From Pseudomonas sp. RIT-562 (lineage in GTDB: Bacteria > Pseudomonadota > Gammaproteobacteria > Pseudomonadales > Pseudomonadaceae), in contig NZ_JAPJIV010000003.1 of NCBI RefSeq assembly GCF_026241895.1, positions 372,001-436,000 of the forward strand: a stretch of 64,000 nucleotides of DNA, in the 5' to 3' direction. Each line of letters begins with the position of its first letter. The first letter of the stretch is position 1. The notes under the pieces are model-generated. The model saw only the letters and a list, made by a program, of their open reading frames with translations, was not told the DNA's origin and did no database searches. This document shows, one piece after another, positions 28,000 through 36,593 of this stretch. Made by a program: the position numbers and the translations under genes.

Positions 28000-28015
28000 T
28001 GGTTTGGTTTTTGCA
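28000..28015 (+). promoter_or_regulatory. sigma-54 promoter of ntrBC
   Basis: TGGTTTGGTTTTTGCA keeps GG-N10-GC and the TTGCA -12 half; the -24 half is weaker (TGGTTTG for TGGCACG). It is about 57 bp upstream of the ntrB ATG and downstream of a strong NtrC site, arguing for autoactivation. Confidence 0.65.
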
Positions 28016-28071
28016 TTTTCCAGTAACAAACGCTTTTTTCTTGCGCACGCCCTGCTCCAAAAGAGGTCCTG

Positions 28072-29157
28072 ATGACCATTAGCGACGCACTGCACCGCTT
28101 GCTGCTCGATAACCTGACGACTGCCACCATCCTGCTAGACGCCCAGTTGCGCCTGGAGTACATGAACCCGGCGGCCGAAATGCTCCTGGCAATCAGCGGG
28201 CAGCGCAGTCACGGGCAATTCATCAGTGAGTTGTTTACCGAATCCACAGAAGCGCTGAACTCCCTGCGCCAGGCGGTTGAACAGGCCCACCCTTTCACCA
28301 AGCGCGAAGCAATGCTCACCGCCCTCACCGGGCAGACCCTGACTGTTGACTACGCAGTGACACCGATCCTGGCCAATGGCGACACCATGCTGTTGCTCGA
28401 AGTCCACCCGCGGGATCGCCTGTTGCGCATCACCAAGGAGGAGGCGCAGCTCTCTAAGCAGGAAACCAGCAAGATGCTGGTGCGCGGCCTGGCCCACGAG
28501 ATCAAGAACCCGCTGGGCGGGATTCGTGGCGCAGCGCAACTGCTGGCCCGTGAGCTGCCCGAGGAAAGCCTGCGCGATTACACGAACGTGATCATTGAAG
28601 AAGCCGATCGCCTGCGCAACCTGGTTGATCGCATGCTCGGCTCAAACAAGCTGCCATCGCTGGCCATGTGCAACATTCACGAAGTACTGGAGCGCGTCTG
28701 CCACCTGGTGGAAGCCGAAAGCCAGGGCTGCATCAACCTGGTGCGCGACTACGACCCAAGCATTCCCGACGTCCTGATCGATCGCGAGCAGATGATTCAG
28801 GCGGTACTTAACATCGTGCGCAACGCGATGCAGGCCATCAGCAGCCAGAATGAGTTGCGACTTGGCCGCATCAGCCTGCGTACCCGCGCCATGCGCCAGT
28901 TCACCATCGGCCACGTGCGCCATCGCCTGGTGACCAAGATCGAGATCATCGACAACGGCCCCGGCATACCTGCGGAACTTCAGGAAACCATCTTCTTTCC
29001 CATGGTCAGCGGCCGCCCGGACGGTACCGGACTGGGCCTGGCCATTACCCAGAACATCATCAGCCAGCACCAGGGCCTGATCGAGTGTGACAGCCACCCA
29101 GGCCACACCACCTTCTCGATCTTTCTGCCACTGGAACAAGGAGCCACATCGACATGA
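28072..29157 (+). CDS. ntrB: nitrogen-regulation sensor kinase/phosphatase NtrB
   Basis: A 361-residue cytoplasmic two-component kinase. Order: PAS domain (about 8-115, TTATILLDAQLRLEYMNPAA), HisKA with phosphorylated His142 in LAHEIKNPLGG, and HATPase with NIVRNAMQA, DNGPGIP and GTGLGLAI. Controlled by PII proteins, it phosphorylates or dephosphorylates NtrC. ntrC overlaps its end (ATGA). A promoter with NtrC enhancer lies in the 229-bp leader. Confidence 0.97.
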   Translation: MTISDALHRLLLDNLTTATILLDAQLRLEYMNPAAEMLLAISGQRSHGQFISELFTESTEALNSLRQAVEQAHPFTKREAMLTALTGQTLTVDYAVTPILANGDTMLLLEVHPRDRLLRITKEEAQLSKQETSKMLVRGLAHEIKNPLGGIRGAAQLLARELPEESLRDYTNVIIEEADRLRNLVDRMLGSNKLPSLAMCNIHEVLERVCHLVEAESQGCINLVRDYDPSIPDVLIDREQMIQAVLNIVRNAMQAISSQNELRLGRISLRTRAMRQFTIGHVRHRLVTKIEIIDNGPGIPAELQETIFFPMVSGRPDGTGLGLAITQNIISQHQGLIECDSHPGHTTFSIFLPLEQGATST

Positions 29158-30590
29158 GCCGTAGTGAAACCGTGTGGATCGTCGATGACGACCGTTCTAT
29201 CCGTTGGGTCCTGGAAAAAGCCTTGCAGCAGGAAGGCATGACCACGCAAAGCTTCGACAGCGCCGATGGCGTGATGAGCCGCCTGGCGCGCCAGCAGCCG
29301 GACGTGATCATCTCCGACATCCGCATGCCCGGCGCCAGCGGCCTGGACCTTCTGGCGCGGATTCGCGAACAGCACCCACGGCTGCCCGTGATCATCATGA
29401 CTGCTCACTCGGATCTGGACAGCGCTGTCGCGTCCTATCAGGGCGGCGCGTTCGAGTACCTGCCAAAACCGTTTGACGTCGACGAAGCCGTATCCTTGGT
29501 GAAGCGCGCCAATCAGCACGCCCAGGAGCAACAAGGCCTGGAAGTCGTCCCGACGCTGACGCGCACCCCGGAAATCATCGGCGAAGCGCCGGCGATGCAG
29601 GAAGTGTTTCGCGCCATCGGGCGCTTGAGCCATTCCAACATCACCGTACTGATCAACGGCGAATCCGGCACCGGCAAGGAGCTGGTTGCCCACGCGCTGC
29701 ACCGCCACAGCCCTCGAGCGGCCTCGCCGTTCATCGCACTGAACATGGCGGCAATCCCCAAGGACCTGATGGAATCCGAGTTGTTCGGCCATGAGAAAGG
29801 TGCCTTCACCGGCGCGGCCAACCTGCGCCGCGGGCGTTTCGAGCAGGCGGATGGCGGCACCCTGTTTCTTGATGAAATCGGCGACATGCCGGCCGACACT
29901 CAGACTCGCCTGCTGCGGGTTCTGGCTGATGGCGAGTTTTACCGGGTGGGCGGCCATACACCGGTCAAGGTCGACGTGCGAATCATCGCCGCGACTCACC
30001 AGAACCTGGAAACCCTGGTGCACGCGGGTAAATTCCGCGAAGACTTGTTCCACCGCCTTAACGTCATCCGCATTCACATCCCGCGCCTGTCGGATCGTCG
30101 CGAAGACATCCCGACCTTGGCCAAGCACTTCCTCGCCCGCGCCGCCCAAGAGCTGGCGGTGGAGCCGAAGCTGCTCAAGAGCGAGACCGAGGAGTACCTT
30201 AAAAACCTGCCATGGGGCGGCAACGTGCGTCAGCTGGAGAACACCTGCCGCTGGATCACGGTGATGGCTTCCGGTCGCGAAGTGCACATCAGTGACCTGC
30301 CGCCAGAGCTGCTGAACCTGCCCCAGGATTCGGCACCAGTCACCAACTGGGAGCAGGCGCTGCGCCAGTGGGCCGATCAAGCCCTGGCTCGCGGCCAGTC
30401 GAGCCTGCTCGACAGTGCGGTGCCGGCGTTTGAACGGATCATGATCGAAACCGCCCTCAAGCATACCGCTGGCCGTCGGCGTGATGCCGCGGTGTTGCTG
30501 GGCTGGGGTCGCAACACCCTGACTCGCAAGATCAAGGAATTGGGGATGAAGGTTGATGGCGGGGATGATGACGAGGGGGAAGAGGGCTAA
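29154..30590 (+). CDS. ntrC: nitrogen-regulation response regulator NtrC (NRI)
   Basis: A 478-residue sigma-54 activator. Receiver domain with phosphoacceptor Asp55 in VIISDIRMPG and Lys105 in LPKPF; central AAA+ domain with Walker A GESGTGKE at 169-176 and the sigma-54 contacting GAFTGA at 216-221; C-terminal Fis-type helix-turn-helix (KHTAGRRRDAAVLLGWGRNTLTRKI). It activates sigma-54 promoters such as the ones seen here at glnA, at ntrB and possibly at hutU. Confidence 0.98.
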   Translation: MSRSETVWIVDDDRSIRWVLEKALQQEGMTTQSFDSADGVMSRLARQQPDVIISDIRMPGASGLDLLARIREQHPRLPVIIMTAHSDLDSAVASYQGGAFEYLPKPFDVDEAVSLVKRANQHAQEQQGLEVVPTLTRTPEIIGEAPAMQEVFRAIGRLSHSNITVLINGESGTGKELVAHALHRHSPRAASPFIALNMAAIPKDLMESELFGHEKGAFTGAANLRRGRFEQADGGTLFLDEIGDMPADTQTRLLRVLADGEFYRVGGHTPVKVDVRIIAATHQNLETLVHAGKFREDLFHRLNVIRIHIPRLSDRREDIPTLAKHFLARAAQELAVEPKLLKSETEEYLKNLPWGGNVRQLENTCRWITVMASGREVHISDLPPELLNLPQDSAPVTNWEQALRQWADQALARGQSSLLDSAVPAFERIMIETALKHTAGRRRDAAVLLGWGRNTLTRKIKELGMKVDGGDDDEGEEG

Positions 30591-30622
30591 ACAGCTTTAG
30601 ATCTTCGCTGACCGTTAGATCC

Positions 30623-30716
30623 AATCGCGGGCAAGCCTTGCTCCCACAGGGATCGTTGGTGTTCACGCAATCGTGGGCACCAATGATCCCTGTGGGAGCA
30701 AGGCTTGCCCGCGATG
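30623..30716. repeat. inverted REP pair after ntrC
   Basis: Two perfect inverted arms of about 30 bp (ATCGCGGGCAAGCCTTGCTC and complement) with a loop of about 32 bp; the longest perfect REP stem in the window. Confidence 0.9.
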
Positions 30717-30825
30717 CTTTTGGCGCCAACGTGCACCGACTGAATGCACCGTGAACCGCAATCGCGCACGAATGCTGATTTAAAACCCCGCCTGCTTTCG
30801 CAACCGAACCCCAACCGAAAAAACA

Positions 30826-30857
30826 CGAAAGCCCCGAATTACGGGGCTTTCGGCGTT
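30826..30857 (+). terminator. intrinsic terminator downstream of ntrC
   Basis: CGAAAGCCCCG pairs with CGGGGCTTTCG (30826-30836 with 30842-30852), followed by GCGTTTTG. A-rich sequence on the left also gives weak function in reverse. Confidence 0.8.
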
Positions 30858-30935
30858 TTGGCCAGGGTTTATGTATCAACTTGTTAAAACCTGGCACGCC
30901 CCCTGCAATAGTCCATTCAGTGAATCAGTTCACTA

Positions 30936-31145
30936 CCCAGTTTCGGGGACCTTGGTACAGGCAGGCCGGGGATTCCCCTCTTTACACCGGGCTCACACCG
31001 CACAAGCGACGAGCCCACCCAGTTTTGGGGCCCTTGATACAGGCAGGTCAGGGGTTCCTTCTTTACACCGGGCTGACGCCGCAATGCGCGAGCCCTCCCG
31101 TTTTGGGAACCTTGGTACAGGCAGGCCGGGGATTCCCTCTTTTAT
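30936..31145. repeat. tandem direct repeats of about 80 bp (2.5 copies)
   Basis: Copies begin at 30936, 31018 and 31097 (periods 82 and 79). Each starts CCC-AGTTT-GGG, then CCTTGGTACAGGCAGGCCGG, GGGATTCC, TCTTTACACCGGGCT and a variable tail; copy 3 stops after about 45 bp at the end of the convergent gene. Periods are not multiples of three, so selection acts on DNA or RNA and not on a peptide. Confidence 0.85.
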
Positions 31146-31582
31146 TGCTCCCGGAGATGGATCTCCAGTCGCCAACGGTCATCGACCTCGCTACCGACCC
31201 ACTCACCCAGCAGTGGCCTCGCAGCCACCACGGTCAGCAACAATCCCCCATCACTCATTCGCACTCGCCAGTTCACGCTTTTGTCGTTGAGCTTGAGCTG
31301 CCCTTTCTGCGCCTTGCCATCGGCGGCGAACAGCAATGCCAGGCTGCCGTCGACGATTTCGCCATGGGTCTTGGGTTCGTTGTTGAACCACACCACCAAT
31401 CCGTCGCTCGTCACCTCTACCTGTTGCAGCTCAGTGGGGTCTGGTGTGGTCAGACGGCCGATCATCAACCCGACCATGACGCCAACAATCGCCAAAGACC
31501 CCATCACCCGAGGTAATAGTTTCGAACGCCGATCCACGGGCGGCGTAGAATGCCGGTCATCTTTATCTTCGGAGCCGTGCAT
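31142..31582 (-). CDS. hypothetical single-span membrane protein
   Basis: A 146-residue protein with a charged N terminus (DKDDRHSTPPVDRRS), one transmembrane helix at about 24-43 and a mostly beta C-terminal domain that would be periplasmic (VTSDGLVVWFNNEPKTHG, WRVRMSDGGLLLTV). Not recognised beyond that; homologous small genes sit next to trmL in other pseudomonads. Its ATG shares bases with the trmL ATG on the other strand (CATG at 31580-31583); AGAGGA is placed properly for it within trmL. The 3' end touches the direct-repeat array. Confidence 0.7.
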   Translation of the reverse strand: MHGSEDKDDRHSTPPVDRRSKLLPRVMGSLAIVGVMVGLMIGRLTTPDPTELQQVEVTSDGLVVWFNNEPKTHGEIVDGSLALLFAADGKAQKGQLKLNDKSVNWRVRMSDGGLLLTVVAARPLLGEWVGSEVDDRWRLEIHLREQ

Positions 31583-32036
31583 GTTTCACGTCATCCTCTT
31601 CCAACCAGAAATTCCGCCGAATACCGGCAACGTTATCAGGCTGTGCGCCAACAGTGGCTGCCACCTGCATTTGATCGAGCCCCTGGGCTTCGAGATGGAC
31701 GACAAGCGCCTGCGCCGGGCGGGGCTCGATTATCACGAGTACGCCACCCTGCAACGACACGCCGACCTTGCCAGCTGCCTGGAAAGCCTCGGTCACCCAC
31801 GCCTGTTCGCCTTCACCACCAAGGGCTCGCGGCCGTTCCATGATGCGAGCTTCGCCGAGGGCGACGCGTTCCTGTTCGGCCCGGAAAGCCGTGGCCTGCC
31901 AGCCGAAGTGCTGGACGCCCTGCCGGGTGAACAACGTCTGCGCCTGCCGATGCGTGAGGGTTGCCGCAGCCTGAACCTGTCGAACACCGTGGCCGTCGCA
32001 GTGTACGAAGGCTGGCGCCAGCTGGGCTTCAAGTAA
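31581..32036 (+). CDS. trmL: tRNA (cytidine/uridine-34 2'-O)-methyltransferase TrmL
   Basis: A 151-residue SPOUT methyltransferase that methylates the wobble ribose of tRNA-Leu isoacceptors. Conserved blocks: FQPEIPPNTGNVIRLCAN at residues 7-24, FGPESRGLP near 97, and the trefoil-knot end RLPMREGCRSLNLSNTVAV. The ATG at 31581 has GGAG upstream and gives the standard family length; the longer in-frame extension does not. Confidence 0.95.
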   Translation: MFHVILFQPEIPPNTGNVIRLCANSGCHLHLIEPLGFEMDDKRLRRAGLDYHEYATLQRHADLASCLESLGHPRLFAFTTKGSRPFHDASFAEGDAFLFGPESRGLPAEVLDALPGEQRLRLPMREGCRSLNLSNTVAVAVYEGWRQLGFK

Positions 32037-32047
32037 CACCGCATAGC

Positions 32048-32142
32048 AAATGTGGGAGCGGGCTTGCTCGCGAAGGGGTCATAACATTCAACCTCATCGT
32101 TGACTGTTACACCGCTTTCGCGAGCAAGCCCGCTCCCACATT
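32048..32142. repeat. inverted REP pair between trmL and secB
   Basis: TGTGGGAGCGGGCTTGCTCG (32051-32070) and an inverted copy ending 32140, 50 bp apart, in a convergent gap. Confidence 0.9.
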
Positions 32143-32165
32143 GGACTTGCTTTGACTCAGGACCG

Positions 32166-32657
32166 TTATTGAACGGTCGGAGTCTCGCCAGCCGCCTGCA
32201 TGCGTTGCAGCTCTTGCGCGTACAGCGCATCGAAGTTCACCGGAGCCAGCATCAGGGCCGGGAACGAGCCGCGGGTTACCAGGCTGTCCAGGGTTTCGCG
32301 AGCGTACGGGAACAGGATGTTCGGGCAGAAAGCACCCAGTGTGTGGCTCATCGAAGCGTCGTCCAGGTTCTTGATCAGGAAGATCCCGGCCTGTTGCACT
32401 TCGGCGATGAACGCCACTTCGCCGCTCTCACCGTTTTTAACGGTAACCGACAAGGTCAGCACGACTTCGTGGAAGTCACCTTCCAGCGCCTTCTGACGGG
32501 TGTTCAGATCCAGACCGACGCTCGGCTCCCACTGCTGGCGAAAGATCGCCGGGCTTTTCGGGGCTTCGAAGGACAAGTCACGTACGTAGATGCGCTGCAA
32601 GGAGAATTGCGGTGCGGTTTCTTCTTCGCTAGCTGCAGTGTTCTGTTGGTCAGTCAT
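32166..32657 (-). CDS. secB: protein-export chaperone SecB
   Basis: A 163-residue tetrameric cytosolic chaperone that keeps preproteins unfolded and passes them to SecA. Recognisable features: [19 protein letters not shown] near the N terminus and [28 protein letters not shown] near the C terminus. The ATG at 32657 ([13 protein letters not shown]) is used; the longer frame continues into the grxC gene upstream. It forms an operon-like run with grxC and the rhodanese gene. Confidence 0.96.
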   Translation of the reverse strand: MTDQQNTAASEEETAPQFSLQRIYVRDLSFEAPKSPAIFRQQWEPSVGLDLNTRQKALEGDFHEVVLTLSVTVKNGESGEVAFIAEVQQAGIFLIKNLDDASMSHTLGAFCPNILFPYARETLDSLVTRGSFPALMLAPVNFDALYAQELQRMQAAGETPTVQ

Positions 32658-32697
32658 CTCAGATCCTTTCTGATCTTGGGTCTTATAGGGAAGGCGT

Positions 32698-32952
32698 TCA
32701 GGCCTTGAGCAGGGCGTCGAGCTTGCCGGCGCGCTCAAGGGCAAACAAATCATCACAGCCACCGATGTGGCGCTCACCGATCCAGATTTGCGGAACGGAT
32801 GTCCGTCCGGCTTTCTGGGCCATGGCGGCGCGCACCTGCGGCTTGCCATCGACCTTGATCTCTTCGAAGGCCACGCCTTTGTTCTCGAGCAGGTACTTGG
32901 CTCGCGAGCAGTAAGGGCAGTAATCGCTGGAATAGACGACGACGTTGCTCAT
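32698..32952 (-). CDS. grxC: glutaredoxin 3
   Basis: An 84-residue dithiol glutaredoxin. Active site C12-P-Y-C15, cis-Pro in SVPQIWIG and the GG-D glutathione-binding motif IGGCDDL. Reduces disulfides with glutathione. 41 bp upstream of secB, 1 bp after the rhodanese stop. Confidence 0.96.
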   Translation of the reverse strand: MSNVVVYSSDYCPYCSRAKYLLENKGVAFEEIKVDGKPQVRAAMAQKAGRTSVPQIWIGERHIGGCDDLFALERAGKLDALLKA

Positions 32953-32953
32953 A

Positions 32954-33367
32954 TCACTTCACCAGCGGCAGGTTGTCGCCTTTCCAGCTGGAGATCCCGC
33001 CGGACAGCTTGGCGGCAGTGAAGCCGGATTTCATCAGCTCGCGGGCGTGAGTGCCAGCGGTCTGACCCATGGCGTCGACCAGGATGATGGTCTTGGCCTT
33101 GTGCTTTTCCAGTTCGCCGACACGAGCGGTCAGTTTGTCGTGAGGAATGTTCAGCGCACCAACAATGTGACCGGCGGCGAAGTCCTTGGTCGGACGAATG
33201 TCGATCACCACGCCTGCGTCCTTGTTGACCAGCCCGGTCAGCTCACCGGTGCTCAGGCTACGACCGCCGCCCTTCATTTCATGGGCGATCAGCAGAGCCA
33301 GCAGAACGGCGAAGATACCGACAAGCAGATAGTGAGTGGTGGCAAATGCAATCAGGTGATCAACCAT
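32954..33367 (-). CDS. membrane-anchored rhodanese-like protein
   Basis: A 137-residue protein with an N-terminal transmembrane helix (about 4-28, ATTHYLLVGIFAVLLALLIAH) and one rhodanese domain (VVIDIRPTKDF, GHIVGALNIPHDKL). The place of the catalytic Cys reads VDAMGQTAG, without Cys, so sulfur transfer is doubtful; it may be a structural or binding variant. It matches the YibN group, which sits beside grxC and secB in many gammaproteobacteria. The start ATG at 33367 lacks a clear ribosome-binding site. Confidence 0.85.
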   Translation of the reverse strand: MVDHLIAFATTHYLLVGIFAVLLALLIAHEMKGGGRSLSTGELTGLVNKDAGVVIDIRPTKDFAAGHIVGALNIPHDKLTARVGELEKHKAKTIILVDAMGQTAGTHARELMKSGFTAAKLSGGISSWKGDNLPLVK

Positions 33368-33520
33368 TGAAGGAGGTTCCAGGGCGTTAAAATGTCGGCC
33401 AGTATACACAGCCACTATGGTGGGCCAAACCCCGTCCGGCGGTGACGTGGCCGGAACTTCGCTTTAAACTGCCACTCCCTTTTCCATTGCCCTCTTTTAA
33501 CTCAGCCACGAGTGGAATCC

Positions 33521-35050
33521 ATGACTACCACGCCTAAACCTTTGGTCCTGATCATCCTCGACGGCTTCGGTCACAGTGAGAGCCCTGAATCCAACGCCGT
33601 ATTCGCCGCGAAGAAGCCTGTGCTGGACCGCTTGACTGCCTCCGTACCCAACGGCCTGATCTCGGGCAGCGGCATGGACGTCGGCCTGCCGGATGGCCAG
33701 ATGGGCAATTCCGAAGTTGGTCACATGAACCTCGGTGCTGGCCGCGTTGTGTACCAGGACTTCACTCGAGTGACCAAATCGATCCGCGACGGCGAGTTCT
33801 TCGAGAACCCGACCATTTGCGCCGCCGTGGATAAAGCCGTCGCTGCCGGCAAAGCCGTGCACTTCATGGGCCTGCTGTCCGACGGCGGCGTTCACAGCCA
33901 CCAGGATCACCTGGTTGCCATGGCGGAGTTGGCCTACAAGCGCGGCGCCGAGAAAATCTATCTGCACGCCTTCCTTGACGGCCGCGACACCCCACCGAAG
34001 AGTGCCCAGTCGTCGATCGAACTGCTCGATGCCAGCTTCCAGGCGCTGGGCAAAGGCCGAATCGCCAGCATCATCGGCCGTTACTTCGCCATGGATCGCG
34101 ACAACCGCTGGGACCGCGTCTCCCAGGCCTACAACCTGATTGTCGATGGCAACGGCGAATTCAACTCCGCCACTGCCCAGGAAGGCCTGGAAGCCGCTTA
34201 CGCACGCGGCGAGAGCGACGAATTCGTCAAGGCCACCTCCATCGGTGAGCCGGTCAAAGTCGAAGACGGCGATGCCGTCGTATTCATGAACTTCCGCGCC
34301 GACCGCGCCCGGGAACTGACTCGGGTGTTCGTCGAAGACGATTTCAAGGAATTCGAACGTGCACGCCAGCCGAAGCTGGCCGGCTTCGTGATGCTGACCC
34401 AGTACGCTGCCAGCATTCCTGCCCCTTCGGCCTTCGCCGCCGGCAGCCTGGACAACGTACTGGGTGATTACCTGGCAAAAAACGGCAAGACCCAGCTGCG
34501 CATCGCCGAAACCGAGAAATACGCGCACGTGACCTTCTTCTTTTCCGGCGGTCGCGAAGAACCGTTCCCGGGCGAAAAGCGCATCCTGATTCCGTCGCCG
34601 AAAGTCGCCACCTACGACCTGCAGCCGGAAATGAGCGCACCGGAAGTCACTGACCGAATCGTCGACGCCATTGAAAACCAGCGTTATGACGTGATCGTGG
34701 TCAACTACGCCAACGGCGACATGGTCGGCCACAGCGGCGTATTCGATGCGGCGGTGAAGGCGGTTGAGTGCCTGGACCTGTGCGTGGGCCGCATTGTCGA
34801 TGCGCTGGAAAAAGTGGGCGGTGAAGCGCTGATCACGGCTGACCACGGTAACGTCGAGCAGATGTCCGACGAGTCTACTGGCCAGGCTCATACCGCTCAC
34901 ACCACTGAGCCGGTGCCGTTCATCTATGTCGGCAAGCGTGACTTCAAGGTGCGTGATGGCGGCGTTCTGGCGGATGTGGCGCCGACGATGTTGATGTTGC
35001 TGGGGATGGAAAAACCAGCTGAGATGACCGGCACCTCGATCCTAGTCTAA
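33521..35050 (+). CDS. gpmI: 2,3-bisphosphoglycerate-independent phosphoglycerate mutase
   Basis: A 509-residue cofactor-independent mutase interconverting 3- and 2-phosphoglycerate with two Mn2+. Metal ligand Asp14 (ILDGFG), phosphoserine Ser64 in MGNSEVGH, and the later metal sites [19 protein letters not shown] and TADHGN are all present. ATG at 33521 is preferred over the GTG nine bases upstream. Divergent from the rhodanese-grxC-secB run. Confidence 0.97.
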   Translation: MTTTPKPLVLIILDGFGHSESPESNAVFAAKKPVLDRLTASVPNGLISGSGMDVGLPDGQMGNSEVGHMNLGAGRVVYQDFTRVTKSIRDGEFFENPTICAAVDKAVAAGKAVHFMGLLSDGGVHSHQDHLVAMAELAYKRGAEKIYLHAFLDGRDTPPKSAQSSIELLDASFQALGKGRIASIIGRYFAMDRDNRWDRVSQAYNLIVDGNGEFNSATAQEGLEAAYARGESDEFVKATSIGEPVKVEDGDAVVFMNFRADRARELTRVFVEDDFKEFERARQPKLAGFVMLTQYAASIPAPSAFAAGSLDNVLGDYLAKNGKTQLRIAETEKYAHVTFFFSGGREEPFPGEKRILIPSPKVATYDLQPEMSAPEVTDRIVDAIENQRYDVIVVNYANGDMVGHSGVFDAAVKAVECLDLCVGRIVDALEKVGGEALITADHGNVEQMSDESTGQAHTAHTTEPVPFIYVGKRDFKVRDGGVLADVAPTMLMLLGMEKPAEMTGTSILV

Positions 35051-35063
35051 CCAGCCCATAACC

Positions 35064-35156
35064 CTATAGGAGCGAGCCTGCTCGCGATCGCAATCTGACA
35101 GCCAACATCATTGTTGAATGTTAAGACGCCATCGCGAGCAGGCTCGCTCTTACAGG
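35064..35156. repeat. inverted REP pair between gpmI and the envC-like gene
   Basis: TAGGAGCGAGCCTGCTCGCG and an inverted mate ATCGCGAGCAGGCTCGCTC (35131-35149). It separates gpmI from the downstream operon on the same strand. Confidence 0.9.
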
Positions 35157-35266
35157 GGGCAGCGCTGATTTTCAGTCCGGTTATCACACAGCCCCAATTG
35201 GGCGTTTTTTTTGCGGCGCTTGGCGGGCATACTAGGCCGTCCCTTTCCCTGGTGTCGCCCGCCTTT

Positions 35267-36562
35267 ATGCTTCGCGTCCTGATAGCCCTTGCCCTGACTT
35301 GCCTGCTCCAACCGGCCTTCGCTGACGAGCGCGCGCAAACCCAACAGCAGTTGGACGCCACGCGTCAGGATATTGCCGAGCTAAAAAAACTGCTGGGCAA
35401 GCTCCAGGAAGAAAAATCCGGAGTCCAAAAGGACCTCAAAGGCACCGAGACCGAAATGGGCAAGCTCGAGAAGCAGGTCGACGCCCTGCAAAAAGAGCTG
35501 AAGAAAAGCGAAGCCGAGCTGCAGCGACTCGATGCCGAGAAAAAAAAACTCCAGAGCGCGCGCGTTGAACAGCAACGACTGATTGCCATCCAGGCTCGGG
35601 CGGCCTACCAGAACGGGCGTCAGGAGTACCTGAAGCTGTTGCTGAACCAGCAGAACCCGGAAAAATTCGCCCGCACCCTCACCTATTACGACTACCTGAG
35701 CCAGGCCCGCCTGGAACAGCTGAAAAATTTCAACGAGACCCTGCGGCAACTGGCCAATGTCGAAAAAGATATCGACATGCAGCAGGCTCAACTGCTGGTG
35801 CAGAAAAGCAGCCTGGACAGCCAGCGAGACGAACTCGAAAAAGTTCGCCAGGAACGCCAGCAGGTACTCGCCAAGCTCAACCTTGACGTCAAGGCTCGCG
35901 ACCAGAAACTGGCAGCCCGCGAGCAAGATCAGGCAGACCTGTCTAAAGTCCTTAAAACCATCGAAGAAACCCTGGCCCGTCAGGCCCGTGAGGCAGAAGA
36001 AGCGCGGCAAAAAGCGCTGATCGCCCAGCAGGAAGCCGAAAAAAAGCGTTTACGTGAGGCCCAGGCAGCAGCAGAAGACACGTCTGACGCCCCACGCAAA
36101 CAGGTCAAATCGACACCCGGGGCATTGGTCTCCAGCTCAGGCGAAACCTTCGGTGGTGCTTTTGCTTCCACTCGGGGAAAACTTCCATGGCCTGTTGATG
36201 GTCGATTGCTGGCACGCTTTGGCGAAACCCGTGGCGATGACGCGCGTACCAAGTGGGACGGCGTGATGATCAGTGCGTCCGCAGGCAGCCAGGTGCATGC
36301 CGTGCATGGTGGTCGTGTAGTGTTTGCCGACTGGCTGCGTGGCGCTGGCCTGCTGGTCATCCTCGATCACGGCAACGGGTTCCTGAGTCTGTATGGTCAC
36401 AACCAGACGCTGTTGAAGTCTGCAGGTGACGTGGTTAAAGCCGGTGAGTCCATCTCCACTGTCGGCAGCAGTGGCGGACAGGACACACCAGCGTTGTATT
36501 TTGCTATTCGTCAGCAGGGTCACCCGAGTGATCCGGCGCAATGGTGCCGCGCGCAAGGATAA
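35267..36562 (+). CDS. envC: EnvC-like murein hydrolase activator (coiled coil + LytM domain)
   Basis: A 431-residue exported protein: signal peptide (1-18, ending AFA), long coiled coil (about 22-250; LDATRQDIAELKKLLGKLQEEKS and many KKL/LEK heptads), and C-terminal M23/LytM domain. The metal-binding residues of active M23 enzymes are not kept: the segment reads KWDGVMISAS where enzymes have a G-V-D-I core, as in E. coli EnvC (KGMVIGAS). So it should activate AmiA/AmiB-type amidases at division sites and not cut murein itself. Followed by ctpA, as in other pseudomonads. Confidence 0.92.
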   Translation: MLRVLIALALTCLLQPAFADERAQTQQQLDATRQDIAELKKLLGKLQEEKSGVQKDLKGTETEMGKLEKQVDALQKELKKSEAELQRLDAEKKKLQSARVEQQRLIAIQARAAYQNGRQEYLKLLLNQQNPEKFARTLTYYDYLSQARLEQLKNFNETLRQLANVEKDIDMQQAQLLVQKSSLDSQRDELEKVRQERQQVLAKLNLDVKARDQKLAAREQDQADLSKVLKTIEETLARQAREAEEARQKALIAQQEAEKKRLREAQAAAEDTSDAPRKQVKSTPGALVSSSGETFGGAFASTRGKLPWPVDGRLLARFGETRGDDARTKWDGVMISASAGSQVHAVHGGRVVFADWLRGAGLLVILDHGNGFLSLYGHNQTLLKSAGDVVKAGESISTVGSSGGQDTPALYFAIRQQGHPSDPAQWCRAQG

Positions 36563-36593
36563 GCACGCCATCTACTTCAGGAGTTCGTTCGAC

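Larger units (their letters stand above)
30591..31141. other. 551-bp gap between ntrC and a convergent small gene
   Basis: Non-coding. It contains an inverted REP pair (30623-30716), an intrinsic terminator (30826-30857) and an array of two and a half direct repeats of about 80 bp (30936-31145). Open frames across the array change frame between copies and are not credible genes. Confidence 0.7.

Noticed and set aside
30871..31290. Open frames across the 80-bp direct repeats
   Set aside because: Repeat copies are read in different frames and no ribosome-binding site or domain is visible; the repeat is nucleic-acid level.
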